Shown here in pieces: positions 15,572 through 24,555 of a stretch of DNA of 41,307 bases (position 1 is its first letter; every line of letters starts with the position of its first letter). The position numbers were made by a program, and so were the translations under genes. Location: positions 1 through 41,307 of the forward strand of contig DASQ01000051.1 in NCBI GenBank assembly GCA_002503885.1, read 5' to 3'. This DNA comes from Methanoculleus marisnigri (lineage in GTDB: Archaea > Halobacteriota > Methanomicrobia > Methanomicrobiales > Methanoculleaceae). The notes beneath the pieces are model-generated. The model searched no databases. It was given only the letters and a program-made list of their open reading frames with translations, and was not told the origin of the DNA.

Positions 15572-16574
15572 ACTCGATACGCCCGCCGCATGCCGTGCAG
15601 GTATGGTCTTTGAGCCCCACGATCCGGACCGCATACCCCGACCGCTCGATGACGGGGCTGCCGCAGGTCGGGCAGTAGGTGTTCTCGTAGGGGTGGCCTC
15701 CGACGTTGCCGAGATACGGGTAGTTGATCCCGAGTTCTTTTGCACGCTCGTAGATCTTCTCGAGCTTCCCGATCTGGGTCGGTCTCGCCTCCAGCATCTT
15801 GTAGTCGGGGTGGAACCGGGTGAAGTGCATCGGGGTATCGGGCCCGAGGTTCTCGAGCACCCACCGGATAAGCGTCTCCATCTCTTCCATCGAGTCGTTC
15901 TGCCCGGGTATGACCAGCGTGACCGTCTCGACGTGCATCCCGAGTTCCTTTGCAAGCGCCGTCGCGTCGAGGACCGGCTGCAGCCGTCCCCCGCAGACTT
16001 TCCGGTAGAAGGTGTCGGAGAACGACTTGATGTCGACGCGGAAGGCTGAGAGCATCCCGGAGATCTCGCGCAGCCCCTCTTCGGTGATGTAGCCGTTCGT
16101 GACGTAGACGGTCCCGAGGCCTTTTTCGCGCGCCAGCGTCCCCATCGCAAGCGGGTACTCGTGCCAGATGGCGGGCTCGTTATACGTCCAGGCGATGCTG
16201 GCGGAGTGGCTTGCAAACGCCCGTTCGACGCCCTGCTCCGGGGAGAGGTCCCGGAGCGACTCCATCTCCAGCGTCTGCTGGGAGATGTGCCAGTTCTGGC
16301 AGTGCTCGCAGTGGAAGTTGCACCCGAGGGTCCCGAGCGAGTAGGAGAGCGTCCCGGGCAGGAAGTGATAGAGCGGCTTCTTCTCGATGGGGTCGACCGC
16401 TTCGGCGATGATCTTGCCGAAGGTGGCGGCGTAGAGCGTGCCGCCGCGGTTGATGCGAACGCCGCAGACCCCCTGCTTGCCCTCCCGAATGGTGCACCGG
16501 TGAGCGCAGAGCGAGCAGCGGACGGTCTTATCCTCCAGGTTCTGGTAGAGTCGCGCCTCGTGCATATGATCCAT
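15552..16574 (-). CDS. amrS: AmmeMemoRadiSam-system radical SAM enzyme
   Basis: A 340-residue radical SAM protein. CNFHCEHC (Cys85, Cys89, Cys92) binds the 4Fe-4S cluster that splits S-adenosylmethionine. N-terminal cysteines (CSLCAHRC at 20-27 and Cys37) and a C-terminal zinc ribbon (TYCPTCGSP, then CTACGGRIEY) match the AmrS subfamily, long annotated as PflA-like. In many archaea it goes with AmmA and Memo proteins; neither is in this window. Its substrate is not established. It overlaps the Mut7-C gene downstream, so the two probably form an operon. Confidence 0.87.
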   Translation of the reverse strand: MDHMHEARLYQNLEDKTVRCSLCAHRCTIREGKQGVCGVRINRGGTLYAATFGKIIAEAVDPIEKKPLYHFLPGTLSYSLGTLGCNFHCEHCQNWHISQQTLEMESLRDLSPEQGVERAFASHSASIAWTYNEPAIWHEYPLAMGTLAREKGLGTVYVTNGYITEEGLREISGMLSAFRVDIKSFSDTFYRKVCGGRLQPVLDATALAKELGMHVETVTLVIPGQNDSMEEMETLIRWVLENLGPDTPMHFTRFHPDYKMLEARPTQIGKLEKIYERAKELGINYPYLGNVGGHPYENTYCPTCGSPVIERSGYAVRIVGLKDHTCTACGGRIEYVSKIQ

Positions 16575-16605
16575 GCGTGAGGGGAACCATGATAGTTATT
16601 GCGGG

Positions 16606-16755
16606 CTACCGCTCATCGCGCTCCTCGTCATCGTACTCGACGACCAGCGCTCCGCGATACCCGCAACGCTTGCAGCGGTAGAGACAGCCGGTATAGCCGC
16701 CGGTAATTGCCCAGACCTCTGTGGAGTTGCATACAGGGCAGTGCAGCCTTTTCAC
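16606..16755 (-). CDS. 49-residue zinc-ribbon protein
   Basis: Read from a GTG at 16753-16755: MKRLHCPVCNSTEVWAITGG, then YTGCLYRCKRCGYRGALVVE and YDDEERDER. CPVC and CKRC 19 residues apart make a textbook two-knuckle zinc ribbon, followed by one beta strand and an acidic tail. Such minimal ribbons are common in archaea and may bind RNA or RNA polymerase; no specific function known. It lies between divergent pyrH and amrS and may be co-transcribed with amrS (31 nt gap). No clear ribosome site, so a leaderless start is possible. Confidence 0.65.
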   Translation of the reverse strand: MKRLHCPVCNSTEVWAITGGYTGCLYRCKRCGYRGALVVEYDDEERDER

Positions 16756-16796
16756 AACAGGTATATGAGCGATATTAGGGATAATAGTAGGGTGGA

Positions 16797-17501
16797 ATGA
16801 AGAAGATCGTGATATCGCTGGGCGGCTCGGTTCTGGTCCCTTCGCTTGAATCGAACAATATAAGCCGATATGTCTCTGTTCTCGAAAGGATCGCCGGAAA
16901 ATGCCGGATTTTCATCGTCGTCGGCGGCGGCGGAGAGGCACGCCGCTACATCCAGGTTGCCCGCGACCTCGGCGCCGGTGAGGCGACGGCCGACGAACTC
17001 GGCATCCTGGTGACCCGGCTGAACGCGCGCCTCCTGGTGGCCGGACTCGGGGATGCGGCCTACCCGCGCGTTGCAGAGAATTACACGGAGGCAAAGGAGT
17101 TCGCAGAGACCGGCAGGATCGTCGTCATGGGCGGCATCACTCCCGCGCAGACGACCGACGCCGTGTCCGCGGTCCTCGCCGAGAGCGTCGGTGCCGATCT
17201 CCTCATCAACGCCACGTCGGTCAACGGCATCTACAGCGCCGACCCGAAGAAGGATACCGGCGCGGTGAGGCATGAGCACCTCACGCCGCAGGAACTCCTC
17301 GATATCATCACCGGGAGCAGGATGGACGCGGGCGCCAATACGGTCCTCGACATCGTGGCCGGGAAGGTCATCGAGCGGTCCGGGATCCCGCTGCTGGTGC
17401 TCGACGGCCGCGACCCGGAGAACCTCTACCGCGCGGTCGTGGAAGGCGCCTACGTCGGCACCATCGTCTGTGAAGAATCTTCAAACCCCCTGCTGTCCTG
17501 A
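16797..17501 (+). CDS. pyrH: Archaeal UMP kinase
   Basis: A 234-residue amino-acid-kinase-fold enzyme that phosphorylates UMP to UDP with ATP in pyrimidine nucleotide synthesis. Seen: phosphate loop KKIVISLGGSVLVP at the start, VVGGGGEARRYIQVARDLGA, the nucleotide/UMP region GGITPAQTTDAVSAVLAE, and NATSVNGIYSADPKKDTGAV, all typical of the archaeal PyrH branch. The length fits. The ATG at 16797 has GGTGG a few bases upstream. It leads a rightward run that continues with tRNA-Pro and endonuclease III. Confidence 0.9.
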   Translation: MKKIVISLGGSVLVPSLESNNISRYVSVLERIAGKCRIFIVVGGGGEARRYIQVARDLGAGEATADELGILVTRLNARLLVAGLGDAAYPRVAENYTEAKEFAETGRIVVMGGITPAQTTDAVSAVLAESVGADLLINATSVNGIYSADPKKDTGAVRHEHLTPQELLDIITGSRMDAGANTVLDIVAGKVIERSGIPLLVLDGRDPENLYRAVVEGAYVGTIVCEESSNPLLS

Positions 17502-17558
17502 ACCCCTCTTCCATCGGCAACTATTTTTGCCTGCTTCTCCAATATATGGTGGTACACG

Positions 17559-17633
17559 GGGGCAGTAGGGTAGCCTGGTCCATCCTAGAGCGTTTGGGAC
17601 GCTTTGACGGCAGTTCGAATCTGCCCTGCCCCA
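17559..17633 (+). tRNA. tRNA-Pro (anticodon TGG)
   Basis: Full cloverleaf: acceptor stem GGGGCAG (17559-17565) with CTGCCCC (17626-17632), discriminator A at 17633; anticodon stem GAGCG/CGCTT (17588-17592, 17600-17604) closing loop TTTGGGA with anticodon TGG; T-arm GGCAG TTCGAAT CTGCC (17609-17625). No intron; CCA is not encoded. The endonuclease III start lies 6 nt downstream, so the tRNA may be cut from a shared transcript. Confidence 0.95.
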
Positions 17634-17638
17634 TCAGT

Positions 17639-18295
17639 ATGAACCGCGAAGCCGCCTGCGAGGTGTACCGCCGTCTTCTTCTGCAGTATCCCGTCATTGA
17701 TGACAGGCGCCATTTTATCGAGTTTCATACCCCTTTTGAGTCGCTGATCCTCACCATCCTCTCGGCGCAGACGACGGACCGCTCGGTGAACGCCATCCGC
17801 GACGCCCTCTTCGCCCGCTACCCGACGCCGGAGGCGCTGGCCCGCGCGGAGCCCGAGGAGGTGGAGCCGTTCATCCACAGCATCGGGTTCCACCACGCCA
17901 AGGCCCGCTACATCGTCGGGACGGCGAGGAAGCTCGTCGCCGACTTCGGCGGCGAGGTCCCGCGGACGATGGAGGAACTGCAATCGCTCCCCGGGGTGGG
18001 GAGGAAGACCGCAAACATCGTCCTCTCCCACGCGTTCGGGATCAACGTCGGCATCGCCGTCGATACCCATGTCCGCCGGGTCTCAAAGCGGATAGGGTTC
18101 ACCGAGAGCACGAACCCCGAGATCATCGAGCGCGACCTCGTCGCCCTCTTCCCGGAGGAGGCCTGGCGGGACATCAACTACCTCCTCATCCGCCACGGGC
18201 GGGCTATCTGCACGGCGCAGAACCCGAAGCACGAGCAGTGCCTCGTCGCGGACCTCTGCCGGTACTACCGGGAGATGAAGGCTGGGGAGCGGTGA
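17639..18295 (+). CDS. nth: Endonuclease III (DNA glycosylase/AP lyase)
   Basis: A 218-residue base-excision repair enzyme removing oxidised pyrimidines. Helix-hairpin-helix LPGVGRKTANIVLSHAFG holds catalytic Lys123; Asp142 lies in GIAVDTHVRRVSKRIG. The iron-sulfur loop reads C191-x6-H198-x2-C201-x5-C207, so the second of the four usual cysteines is histidine. The start at 17639 excludes an upstream in-frame extension that would run through tRNA-Pro. The rest of the sequence is standard, so glycosylase activity is expected; cluster binding is the open point. Confidence 0.9.
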   Translation: MNREAACEVYRRLLLQYPVIDDRRHFIEFHTPFESLILTILSAQTTDRSVNAIRDALFARYPTPEALARAEPEEVEPFIHSIGFHHAKARYIVGTARKLVADFGGEVPRTMEELQSLPGVGRKTANIVLSHAFGINVGIAVDTHVRRVSKRIGFTESTNPEIIERDLVALFPEEAWRDINYLLIRHGRAICTAQNPKHEQCLVADLCRYYREMKAGER

Positions 18296-18457
18296 GGGGG
18301 CCAGTGCGCCGGAGCGGGCACCCTGCGAAACATTGGTTCGCTGCATCTCCGACAGTGGCAAATGAGAATCCTTATCCCGTTATCCGCGATTTTCCTGTGA
18401 AGGATGGGTCGAGAGAGGAACGAGTGCGGGGGTGGAGTGCCCCGGCTCGAGCAGGGG

Positions 18458-19030
18458 ATGCATCTTGTCTTCGACACGGAGACGGCCGGCCTCCCCCGGT
18501 ACCGGAGCGCCCCGGCACACGATACGCGAGCCTGGCCGCGGCTGGTGCAGGTCGCATGGCTCCTCTGCGACAACGGCGGGCATATCGTCCGGCAGGAGTG
18601 TGTCGTCGTCCGCCCGGAGGGGTTCACGATCCCGCCGGACGCCGTGAGGGTTCACGGTATCGCCACCGAGGCAGCGCTCCGCTCAGGCGTCCCCCTTCGG
18701 ATGGCGCTTGACAGCCTTCGGGAGGCGGCAGCACGGAGCAGCACTGTCGTGGCCCATAACCTGGCGTTCGACGGCGGGGTGATCGCCGCCGAGTGTGTGA
18801 GGAGCGGGGTGGATAACCCGCTCGCCGGCATGCCTTCGGTCTGCACTATGGAGGCATCGGTCAGGGTCTGCGGGATCCGGCGGCCGGGGGGACTGAAGTG
18901 GCCGACGCTGACGGAACTGCACCGGACGCTCTTTGGGTCGGGGTATCCCGGTGCCCACGACGCCGGAAACGATGCCGCTGCATGTGCCCGGTGTTTTTTT
19001 GAGTTGAAGCGCCGGGGCGTCATCCGGTAA
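18458..19030 (+). CDS. DEDDh 3'-5' exonuclease (DnaQ-like)
   Basis: A 190-residue exonuclease domain protein. Metal-binding residues: Asp6 and Glu8 in MHLVFDTETAGLP, Asp105 in VVAHNLAFDGG, His167 and Asp172 in AHDAGNDAAA, i.e. the full DEDDh set. It removes nucleotides from DNA or RNA 3' ends. The ATG at 18458 is preferred since the domain starts there; an upstream ATG at 18404 would add 18 Gly/Arg-rich residues. It ends 40 nt before the CRISPR array and is transcribed toward it. Free-standing or Cas2-fused DnaQ-type exonucleases trim prespacers in several CRISPR systems, so a link is possible but unproven. Confidence 0.8.
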   Translation: MHLVFDTETAGLPRYRSAPAHDTRAWPRLVQVAWLLCDNGGHIVRQECVVVRPEGFTIPPDAVRVHGIATEAALRSGVPLRMALDSLREAAARSSTVVAHNLAFDGGVIAAECVRSGVDNPLAGMPSVCTMEASVRVCGIRRPGGLKWPTLTELHRTLFGSGYPGAHDAGNDAAACARCFFELKRRGVIR

Positions 19031-19070
19031 CGGCGCTCAGGATGTGGTGTCTCCAGGATCTGGAAGGTGA

Positions 19071-22000
19071 GGTTCATCCCCACGTGCATGGGGAACGCGA
19101 CGGCGGCGACGGGGAGGCGATCCCGGGGGACGGTTCATCCCCACGTGCATGGGGAACGCTGCCCCGTAGAGCAAGGGGCTGAGATCTGGATCGGTTCATC
19201 CCCACGTGCATGGGGAACGCGTCCGGCAGAACGAGCGTCGCCTCGTCGCTCTCGGTTCATCCCCACGTGCATGGGGAACGCCTGCTTGTGTAATCACCGG
19301 CGACCTCGACTGCCGGTTCATCCCCACGTGCATGGGGAACGCTCCGCTGGTTGCCCTCTCCGCACCGGCCACAACGGTTCATCCCCACGTGCATGGGGAA
19401 CGCACAAGGAACGTGTCGAAGAGGGAGTGGATAACCGGTTCATCCCCACGTGCATGGGGAACGCCGGTTCTCTGCGTCACCTACCTTCCACTGCTGCGGT
19501 TCATCCCCACGTGCATGGGGAACGCTGGGCGGTGATGGCGTACTGGACGGTTTCGACCGGTTCATCCCCACGTGCATGGGGAACGCTCACAGACCTGCCT
19601 GTGCCGAACCTGCTGCCGCGGTTCATCCCCACGTGCATGGGGAACGCATCCGCCGAGAGGAGAGGGTTTTTACCTGTATCGGTTCATCCCCACGTGCATG
19701 GGGAACGCTTCGGCGGGTTCGTCCCGCTCAGCACCGTGGACGGTTCATCCCCACGTGCATGGGGAACGCTACGGTAATGTCGTAATCTGATGACGGTATG
19801 CCGGTTCATCCCCACGTGCATGGGGAACGCTAAACGTCAATTTGGGCTTATCCCAAAACTACCGGTTCATCCCCACGTGCATGGGGAACGCTTTCCGCCT
19901 CCGACGTACCGTGAGCCGATATACGGTTCATCCCCACGTGCATGGGGAACGCTGTCGCATCCCGCGGCGTTTGCGCTCGCTGAAAGGTTCATCCCCACGT
20001 GCATGGGGAACGCCCTCACGGGTCGATCCTCACGACCTTGACTCTCGGTTCATCCCCACGTGCATGGGGAACGCCTTCCGGCCGCTGAATAATCAGACTC
20101 CGGTGTGGGTTCATCCCCACGTGCATGGGGAACGCCCGACAGTTAAGGATACGCCGAAGAGATCAGCCGGTTCATCCCCACGTGCATGGGGAACGCTGCG
20201 TATGCAGTATATGTGGTGTTTCCGGGCGCGGTTCATCCCCACGTGCATGGGGAACGCTGTAAACCTGGAGATAGGTTTATGTTGTATCTCGGTTCATCCC
20301 CACGTGCATGGGGAACGCATGGAAGTCATAGGAGATGACTCCGACACTCGCGGTTCATCCCCACGTGCATGGGGAACGCCAGCGGCACACAGCGAGCCTC
20401 TGGCGTGGACTCGGTTCATCCCCACGTGCATGGGGAACGCCGAATATTCTGAACCTGCAGCATTCATAGCCTCGGTTCATCCCCACGTGCATGGGGAACG
20501 CAATTCTTTTTCCATTTTCATCGTCATAATACCCGGTTCATCCCCACGTGCATGGGGAACGCGCTATATCAGAGAGAATCGCACCGGTATCGCCGCGGTT
20601 CATCCCCACGTGCATGGGGAACGCGTGTTCTACGGGAGTATAGCCAGTTTTAGAGGCGGTTCATCCCCACGTGCATGGGGAACGCTTCAGCGAGCGCAAA
20701 CGCCGCGGGATGCGACACGGTTCATCCCCACGTGCATGGGGAACGCTAATTTAAATGTGTTAAGCGGATAGTTCGCACCGGTTCATCCCCACGTGCATGG
20801 GGAACGCATCTACAGCAGACAGGGAAACATCGTCTGCATCGGTTCATCCCCACGTGCATGGGGAACGCGCATACGATCGCACCCGAGGCCGCAGCCTGAT
20901 CGGTTCATCCCCACGTGCATGGGGAACGCTAACTGTCGGCAAACTGATTTTAGGGATGCTCCGGTTCATCCCCACGTGCATGGGGAACGCTGTTTTAACC
21001 CTGAAAACCGTTAACGGATTAGCGGTTCATCCCCACGTGCATGGGGAACGCTTTTCACTTCCTAATCCCTTTCGGGAAAAACCCGGTTCATCCCCACGTG
21101 CATGGGGAACGCACTATCCTCACTCGTCATTACCCTGAACTCATCGGTTCATCCCCACGTGCATGGGGAACGCCCCCGCAATTAAGCAGTTTACAGTCTA
21201 TTTGGCGGTTCATCCCCACGTGCATGGGGAACGCTCGATCCAGTGTTGTTCATAAAATGTATATTTCGGTTCATCCCCACGTGCATGGGGAACGCCAGCA
21301 AGAAATAGTTTTAAATCCACGTATTGTAGGTTCATCCCCACGTGCATGGGGAACGCTGGTTTTATTGAACCGGATAATAAGGTTATTGCGGTTCATCCCC
21401 ACGTGCATGGGGAACGCAATACCCTTCAATGTTGATCGCGCGTTATTCTCGGTTCATCCCCACGTGCATGGGGAACGCATATTGGAATGTCGTTGCTCCA
21501 TGATCGGCGTCGGTTCATCCCCACGTGCATGGGGAACGCTTTATAAATGCATTCACAAATTTTGTCGCATTCGGTTCATCCCCACGTGCATGGGGAACGC
21601 ACTAATGCAGCGCTAAAAGAACTTGAAAAACTCGGTTCATCCCCACGTGCATGGGGAACGCACCGCGAGATACGGAACCATCTGTTTTAACGTCGGTTCA
21701 TCCCCACGTGCATGGGGAACGCCATCTCACCATTCATCTCTTTAAGGGTTTTTTCGGTTCATCCCCACGTGCATGGGGAACGCTGGTATCCGAAATGCAG
21801 GTCTACCTGAACTCGCGGTTCATCCCCACGTGCATGGGGAACGCTGCCAGGGATGAGTGCACGGGGAGATGGTTATCGGTTCATCCCCACGTGCATGGGG
21901 AACGCTGGTAGGCCCGAATCCTGATTATGCAGGTTATCGGTTCATCCCCACGTGCATGGGGAACGCGCCCGGAGTGTACAGGAGGAGAATGATATTGTCG

Positions 22001-23186
22001 GTTCATCCCCACGTGCATGGGGAACGCACGAGGAAGCCCATCACCACACACAACCACGTCGGTTCATCCCCACGTGCATGGGGAACGCTTTACTACTAAA
22101 GTATCATCAATGACCGAAACCGGTTCATCCCCACGTGCATGGGGAACGCTTTAAGCGCAATAAACATTTCCGAAAAGTTAACGGTTCATCCCCACGTGCA
22201 TGGGGAACGCACCTGATAGTAAAAAGGGTTAAAGAATAATCTCGGTTCATCCCCACGTGCATGGGGAACGCATTAAACTTGGTCAGTTAATTAAGCGTGT
22301 GAACGGTTCATCCCCACGTGCATGGGGAACGCACGTCAGCGACGAAGTAAAGGAAGGCTATGATCGGTTCATCCCCACGTGCATGGGGAACGCTTAACGG
22401 GATAATCTTCTCCAGCATACACATTCGGTTCATCCCCACGTGCATGGGGAACGCTCGGCCCCCGGTATCGATGCCCGGCGTGCGGCCGGTTCATCCCCAC
22501 GTGCATGGGGAACGCTGCCGGCGGCGCAGTATGAGGCTGTGCTCGACCGGTTCATCCCCACGTGCATGGGGAACGCCTAGTAGGATAATCCCGATTAACT
22601 TCGCAATACGGTTCATCCCCACGTGCATGGGGAACGCATGTCATCCCCGGGGCACAACCTGAGGTACTGCGGTTCATCCCCACGTGCATGGGGAACGCTG
22701 CCCTTGTCATCCAGTTCTGCGGCCTGCTTGCGGTTCATCCCCACGTGCATGGGGAACGCACCCTAACATTTAATGAACGTCAGGCGCAAGTCGGTTCATC
22801 CCCACGTGCATGGGGAACGCCATATCAGCCTATCATATCCGGTGATGACTCGCGGTTCATCCCCACGTGCATGGGGAACGCATACACCACCACTATTCAT
22901 CAATGTTTGTGACCGGTTCATCCCCACGTGCATGGGGAACGCTCCCGACGACCAGCAGCAGGACCACGATCACCCGGTTCATCCCCACGTGCATGGGGAA
23001 CGCATTTAAAGCCTAATTTAAAGAGTAAAACATCACGGTTCATCCCCACGTGCATGGGGAACGCTGCCAAAGTTGTTTTAAAGTGTCTGTAAACTCCGGT
23101 TCATCCCCACGTGCATGGGGAACGCTTTTTGTGCAAAACATAATTGTGTTGTTGGAACGGTTCATCCCCACGTGCATGGGGAACGC
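19071..23186 (-). CRISPR. Type I-E CRISPR array, 68 repeats and 67 spacers
   Basis: Repeat units start every 61 bp from 19071 to 23159. On the plus strand the 28-bp repeat begins GGTTCATCCCCACGTGCA and ends TGGGGAACGC; all copies I compared are identical. On the minus strand this is the usual type I-E form (GCGTTCCCC ... GATGAACC plus a mostly constant G). Spacers are 33 nt counting that G (32 without); one, 20563-20596, is 1 nt longer. Cas genes and leader lie to the right, so transcription and growth are from 23186 leftward, and spacers near 23158 are youngest. Leader-side spacers look more AT-rich than old ones. Exceptions to the constant base are at 19985, 20107 and 21328, and at the trailer end, 19070. 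Confidence 0.99.
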
Positions 23187-23294
23187 TCATCCCTTTTTAT
23201 TCCAGAAAGGTGGAAGGTTACTTCCACCCATCCAAACACAGGATCAGAGGTTCGTCATGAGGAATCTGGGAATCGCTTAAAGCCATCATCTGCC
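23187..23294 (-). promoter_or_regulatory. CRISPR leader
   Basis: The 108 bp between cas2 and the first repeat. A perfect 8-bp inverted repeat, GGTGGAAG-GTTA-CTTCCACC, lies at 23209-23228, starting 23 bp from the first repeat. Next to the repeat is an A-tract (on the minus strand AATAAAAAGGG). A TATA-like TTTAAG (about 23277-23282) could start the array transcript. The palindrome is a candidate protein site for leader recognition, since archaea lack IHF, which bends the leader in bacterial I-E systems. Confidence 0.65.
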
Positions 23295-23654
23295 TCACTC
23301 CGAAGTATCGAACGAACCACATTCGATATCATCCTCTTCGCTGTCATCGGTGATAACACCGGCGGAATCTCTCCCTTGCAGGGGGAGAAACGATATCAAC
23401 TTCACGCCGTCCAGTTCCAGCGGGACGCGGCGGTTTTTCCCGATCGTCGTGAAGTCGTATCCCTGCTCGGTATTGATGCTCCAGGCCATCACGGCGCTGC
23501 CGTCCTCGATCCCGGCAACGACCTGCCGCCAGATCATCTCCCTGACCTTCATCGAGAGGTCCCCGATGTACACCCCGGCGTGGACCTCCAGCAGCCAGAC
23601 CGCCAGCCTGCCCCGGAGCCGGGGCGGAGCGGCCTCAACCACGATGACCAGCAT
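23295..23654 (-). CDS. cas2: Cas2, type I-E
   Basis: A 119-residue protein of the Cas2e branch: MLVIVVEAAPPRLRGRLAVW, then EVHAGVYIGDLSMKVREMIW and SAVMAWSINTEQGYDF. The Cas2 dimer bridges two Cas1 dimers in the spacer-integration complex. The C-terminal tail (about 92-119) is acidic. There is no DnaQ fusion. Its start overlaps the cas1 stop by 20 nt, so the two are coupled. It is the last cas gene before the leader. Confidence 0.93.
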   Translation of the reverse strand: MLVIVVEAAPPRLRGRLAVWLLEVHAGVYIGDLSMKVREMIWRQVVAGIEDGSAVMAWSINTEQGYDFTTIGKNRRVPLELDGVKLISFLPLQGRDSAGVITDDSEEDDIECGSFDTSE

Positions 23655-24546
23655 CGCTCAACCCCCGCTCTTCCGGGATCGCCGGTTTCAGTGCGTCCTC
23701 GGGCGGTTCTGGCATGGAGATCCCGCCTGCCTTCAGAACTTCCTCGATAGTGGGGATGATCTTTTTGAGCAGCCTCGTCTCGCGGAAACTGTCCCGGCAT
23801 GCCAGCCGCACGGCTCGTTCCGGATCGAACGGGTTCTCCGCGGCGACCCGGAACGCCACCGGCACCACCGTATCGAACTTGAAGAGGTCGGCGATATCGT
23901 AGACGAACGAGAGCGGCTTTCCTGAATGGATAAACCCGATGGCAGGCGCATACCCGGCAGCGAGCACCGCCGCCTCGCAGATCCCGTAGAGGCAGGCCGT
24001 CGCGGAACTCAGGCAGCGGTTCGGGAGGTCGCCGCTCCCCCAGCTGGAAGAGTCGTAGTTTCTCCCCTTCCACTCAAGCAAGTATTTCCTCGCGAGCTGC
24101 ACGTAGAGCTCCCGGACCCGGGCCCCCTCCATCCCCCGCAACTGCATCACCGAGTAGTGGGAGGGGACGGGGCCCTGGAACCGGAGTTCGTACATCTTCC
24201 GCACGACCTTCAGCCGCGCCTCCTCGTCGAGCGCGAGCTTTGCCTGGTAGAGCAGGCGGTCGGACCTCGCGCCCCCGGGCTGCCCGGCAGCATAGAGGCG
24301 CACCCCCGCCTCCCCGACCCAGGCCAGCAGACAACCGACCCGGGCGGCGAGCACCACCGCCGCGTGCGAGACCCGGGTCCCCGGCTCGAGCATCAGGCAG
24401 GCGACGCTCCCCACCGGGATCTGGATGCGCACCCCGTTCTTGTCCACCAGCACAAAGGCGCCGTCAAGCACGTCCAGCTCGCCCTTCTCGAGAAAAAGGA
24501 GAGAGATCCGTTCCTTGATGGCAATCGGCTTGAGCGGAGGGAGCAT
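23635..24546 (-). CDS. cas1: Cas1 integrase, type I-E
   Basis: A 303-residue spacer integrase. Metal ligands expected in Cas1e are present: Glu140 (RGMEGARVRELY), His207 (GFIHSGKPLSF) and Asp220 (VYDIADLFKFD), with Asp217 beside it. The N-terminal beta domain begins LPPLKPIAIKERISLLFLEK. Length and order fit the family, so it is probably active. It is 9 nt downstream of cas6e and overlaps cas2. Confidence 0.96.
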   Translation of the reverse strand: MLPPLKPIAIKERISLLFLEKGELDVLDGAFVLVDKNGVRIQIPVGSVACLMLEPGTRVSHAAVVLAARVGCLLAWVGEAGVRLYAAGQPGGARSDRLLYQAKLALDEEARLKVVRKMYELRFQGPVPSHYSVMQLRGMEGARVRELYVQLARKYLLEWKGRNYDSSSWGSGDLPNRCLSSATACLYGICEAAVLAAGYAPAIGFIHSGKPLSFVYDIADLFKFDTVVPVAFRVAAENPFDPERAVRLACRDSFRETRLLKKIIPTIEEVLKAGGISMPEPPEDALKPAIPEERGLSDAGHRG

Positions 24547-24555
24547 ACGTCCTCC

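Noticed and set aside
15572..16216. Apparent N-terminal extension of the Mut7-C gene
   Set aside because: This part lies antiphase within amrS, is Ser/Arg-rich and has no family resemblance; Mut7-C starts cleanly at 15571.
19067..23009. Long plus-strand reading frames across the array with repeated SSPRAWGT or HPHVHGER peptides
   Set aside because: They are translations of the CRISPR repeat in different frames; the 61-bp period is not in codon phase and no ribosome sites exist.
19071..23186. Spacers matching the integrated element in this window
   Set aside because: A partial look by eye found none, but this was not exhaustive; a search of all 67 spacers against 1-12600 would settle it.
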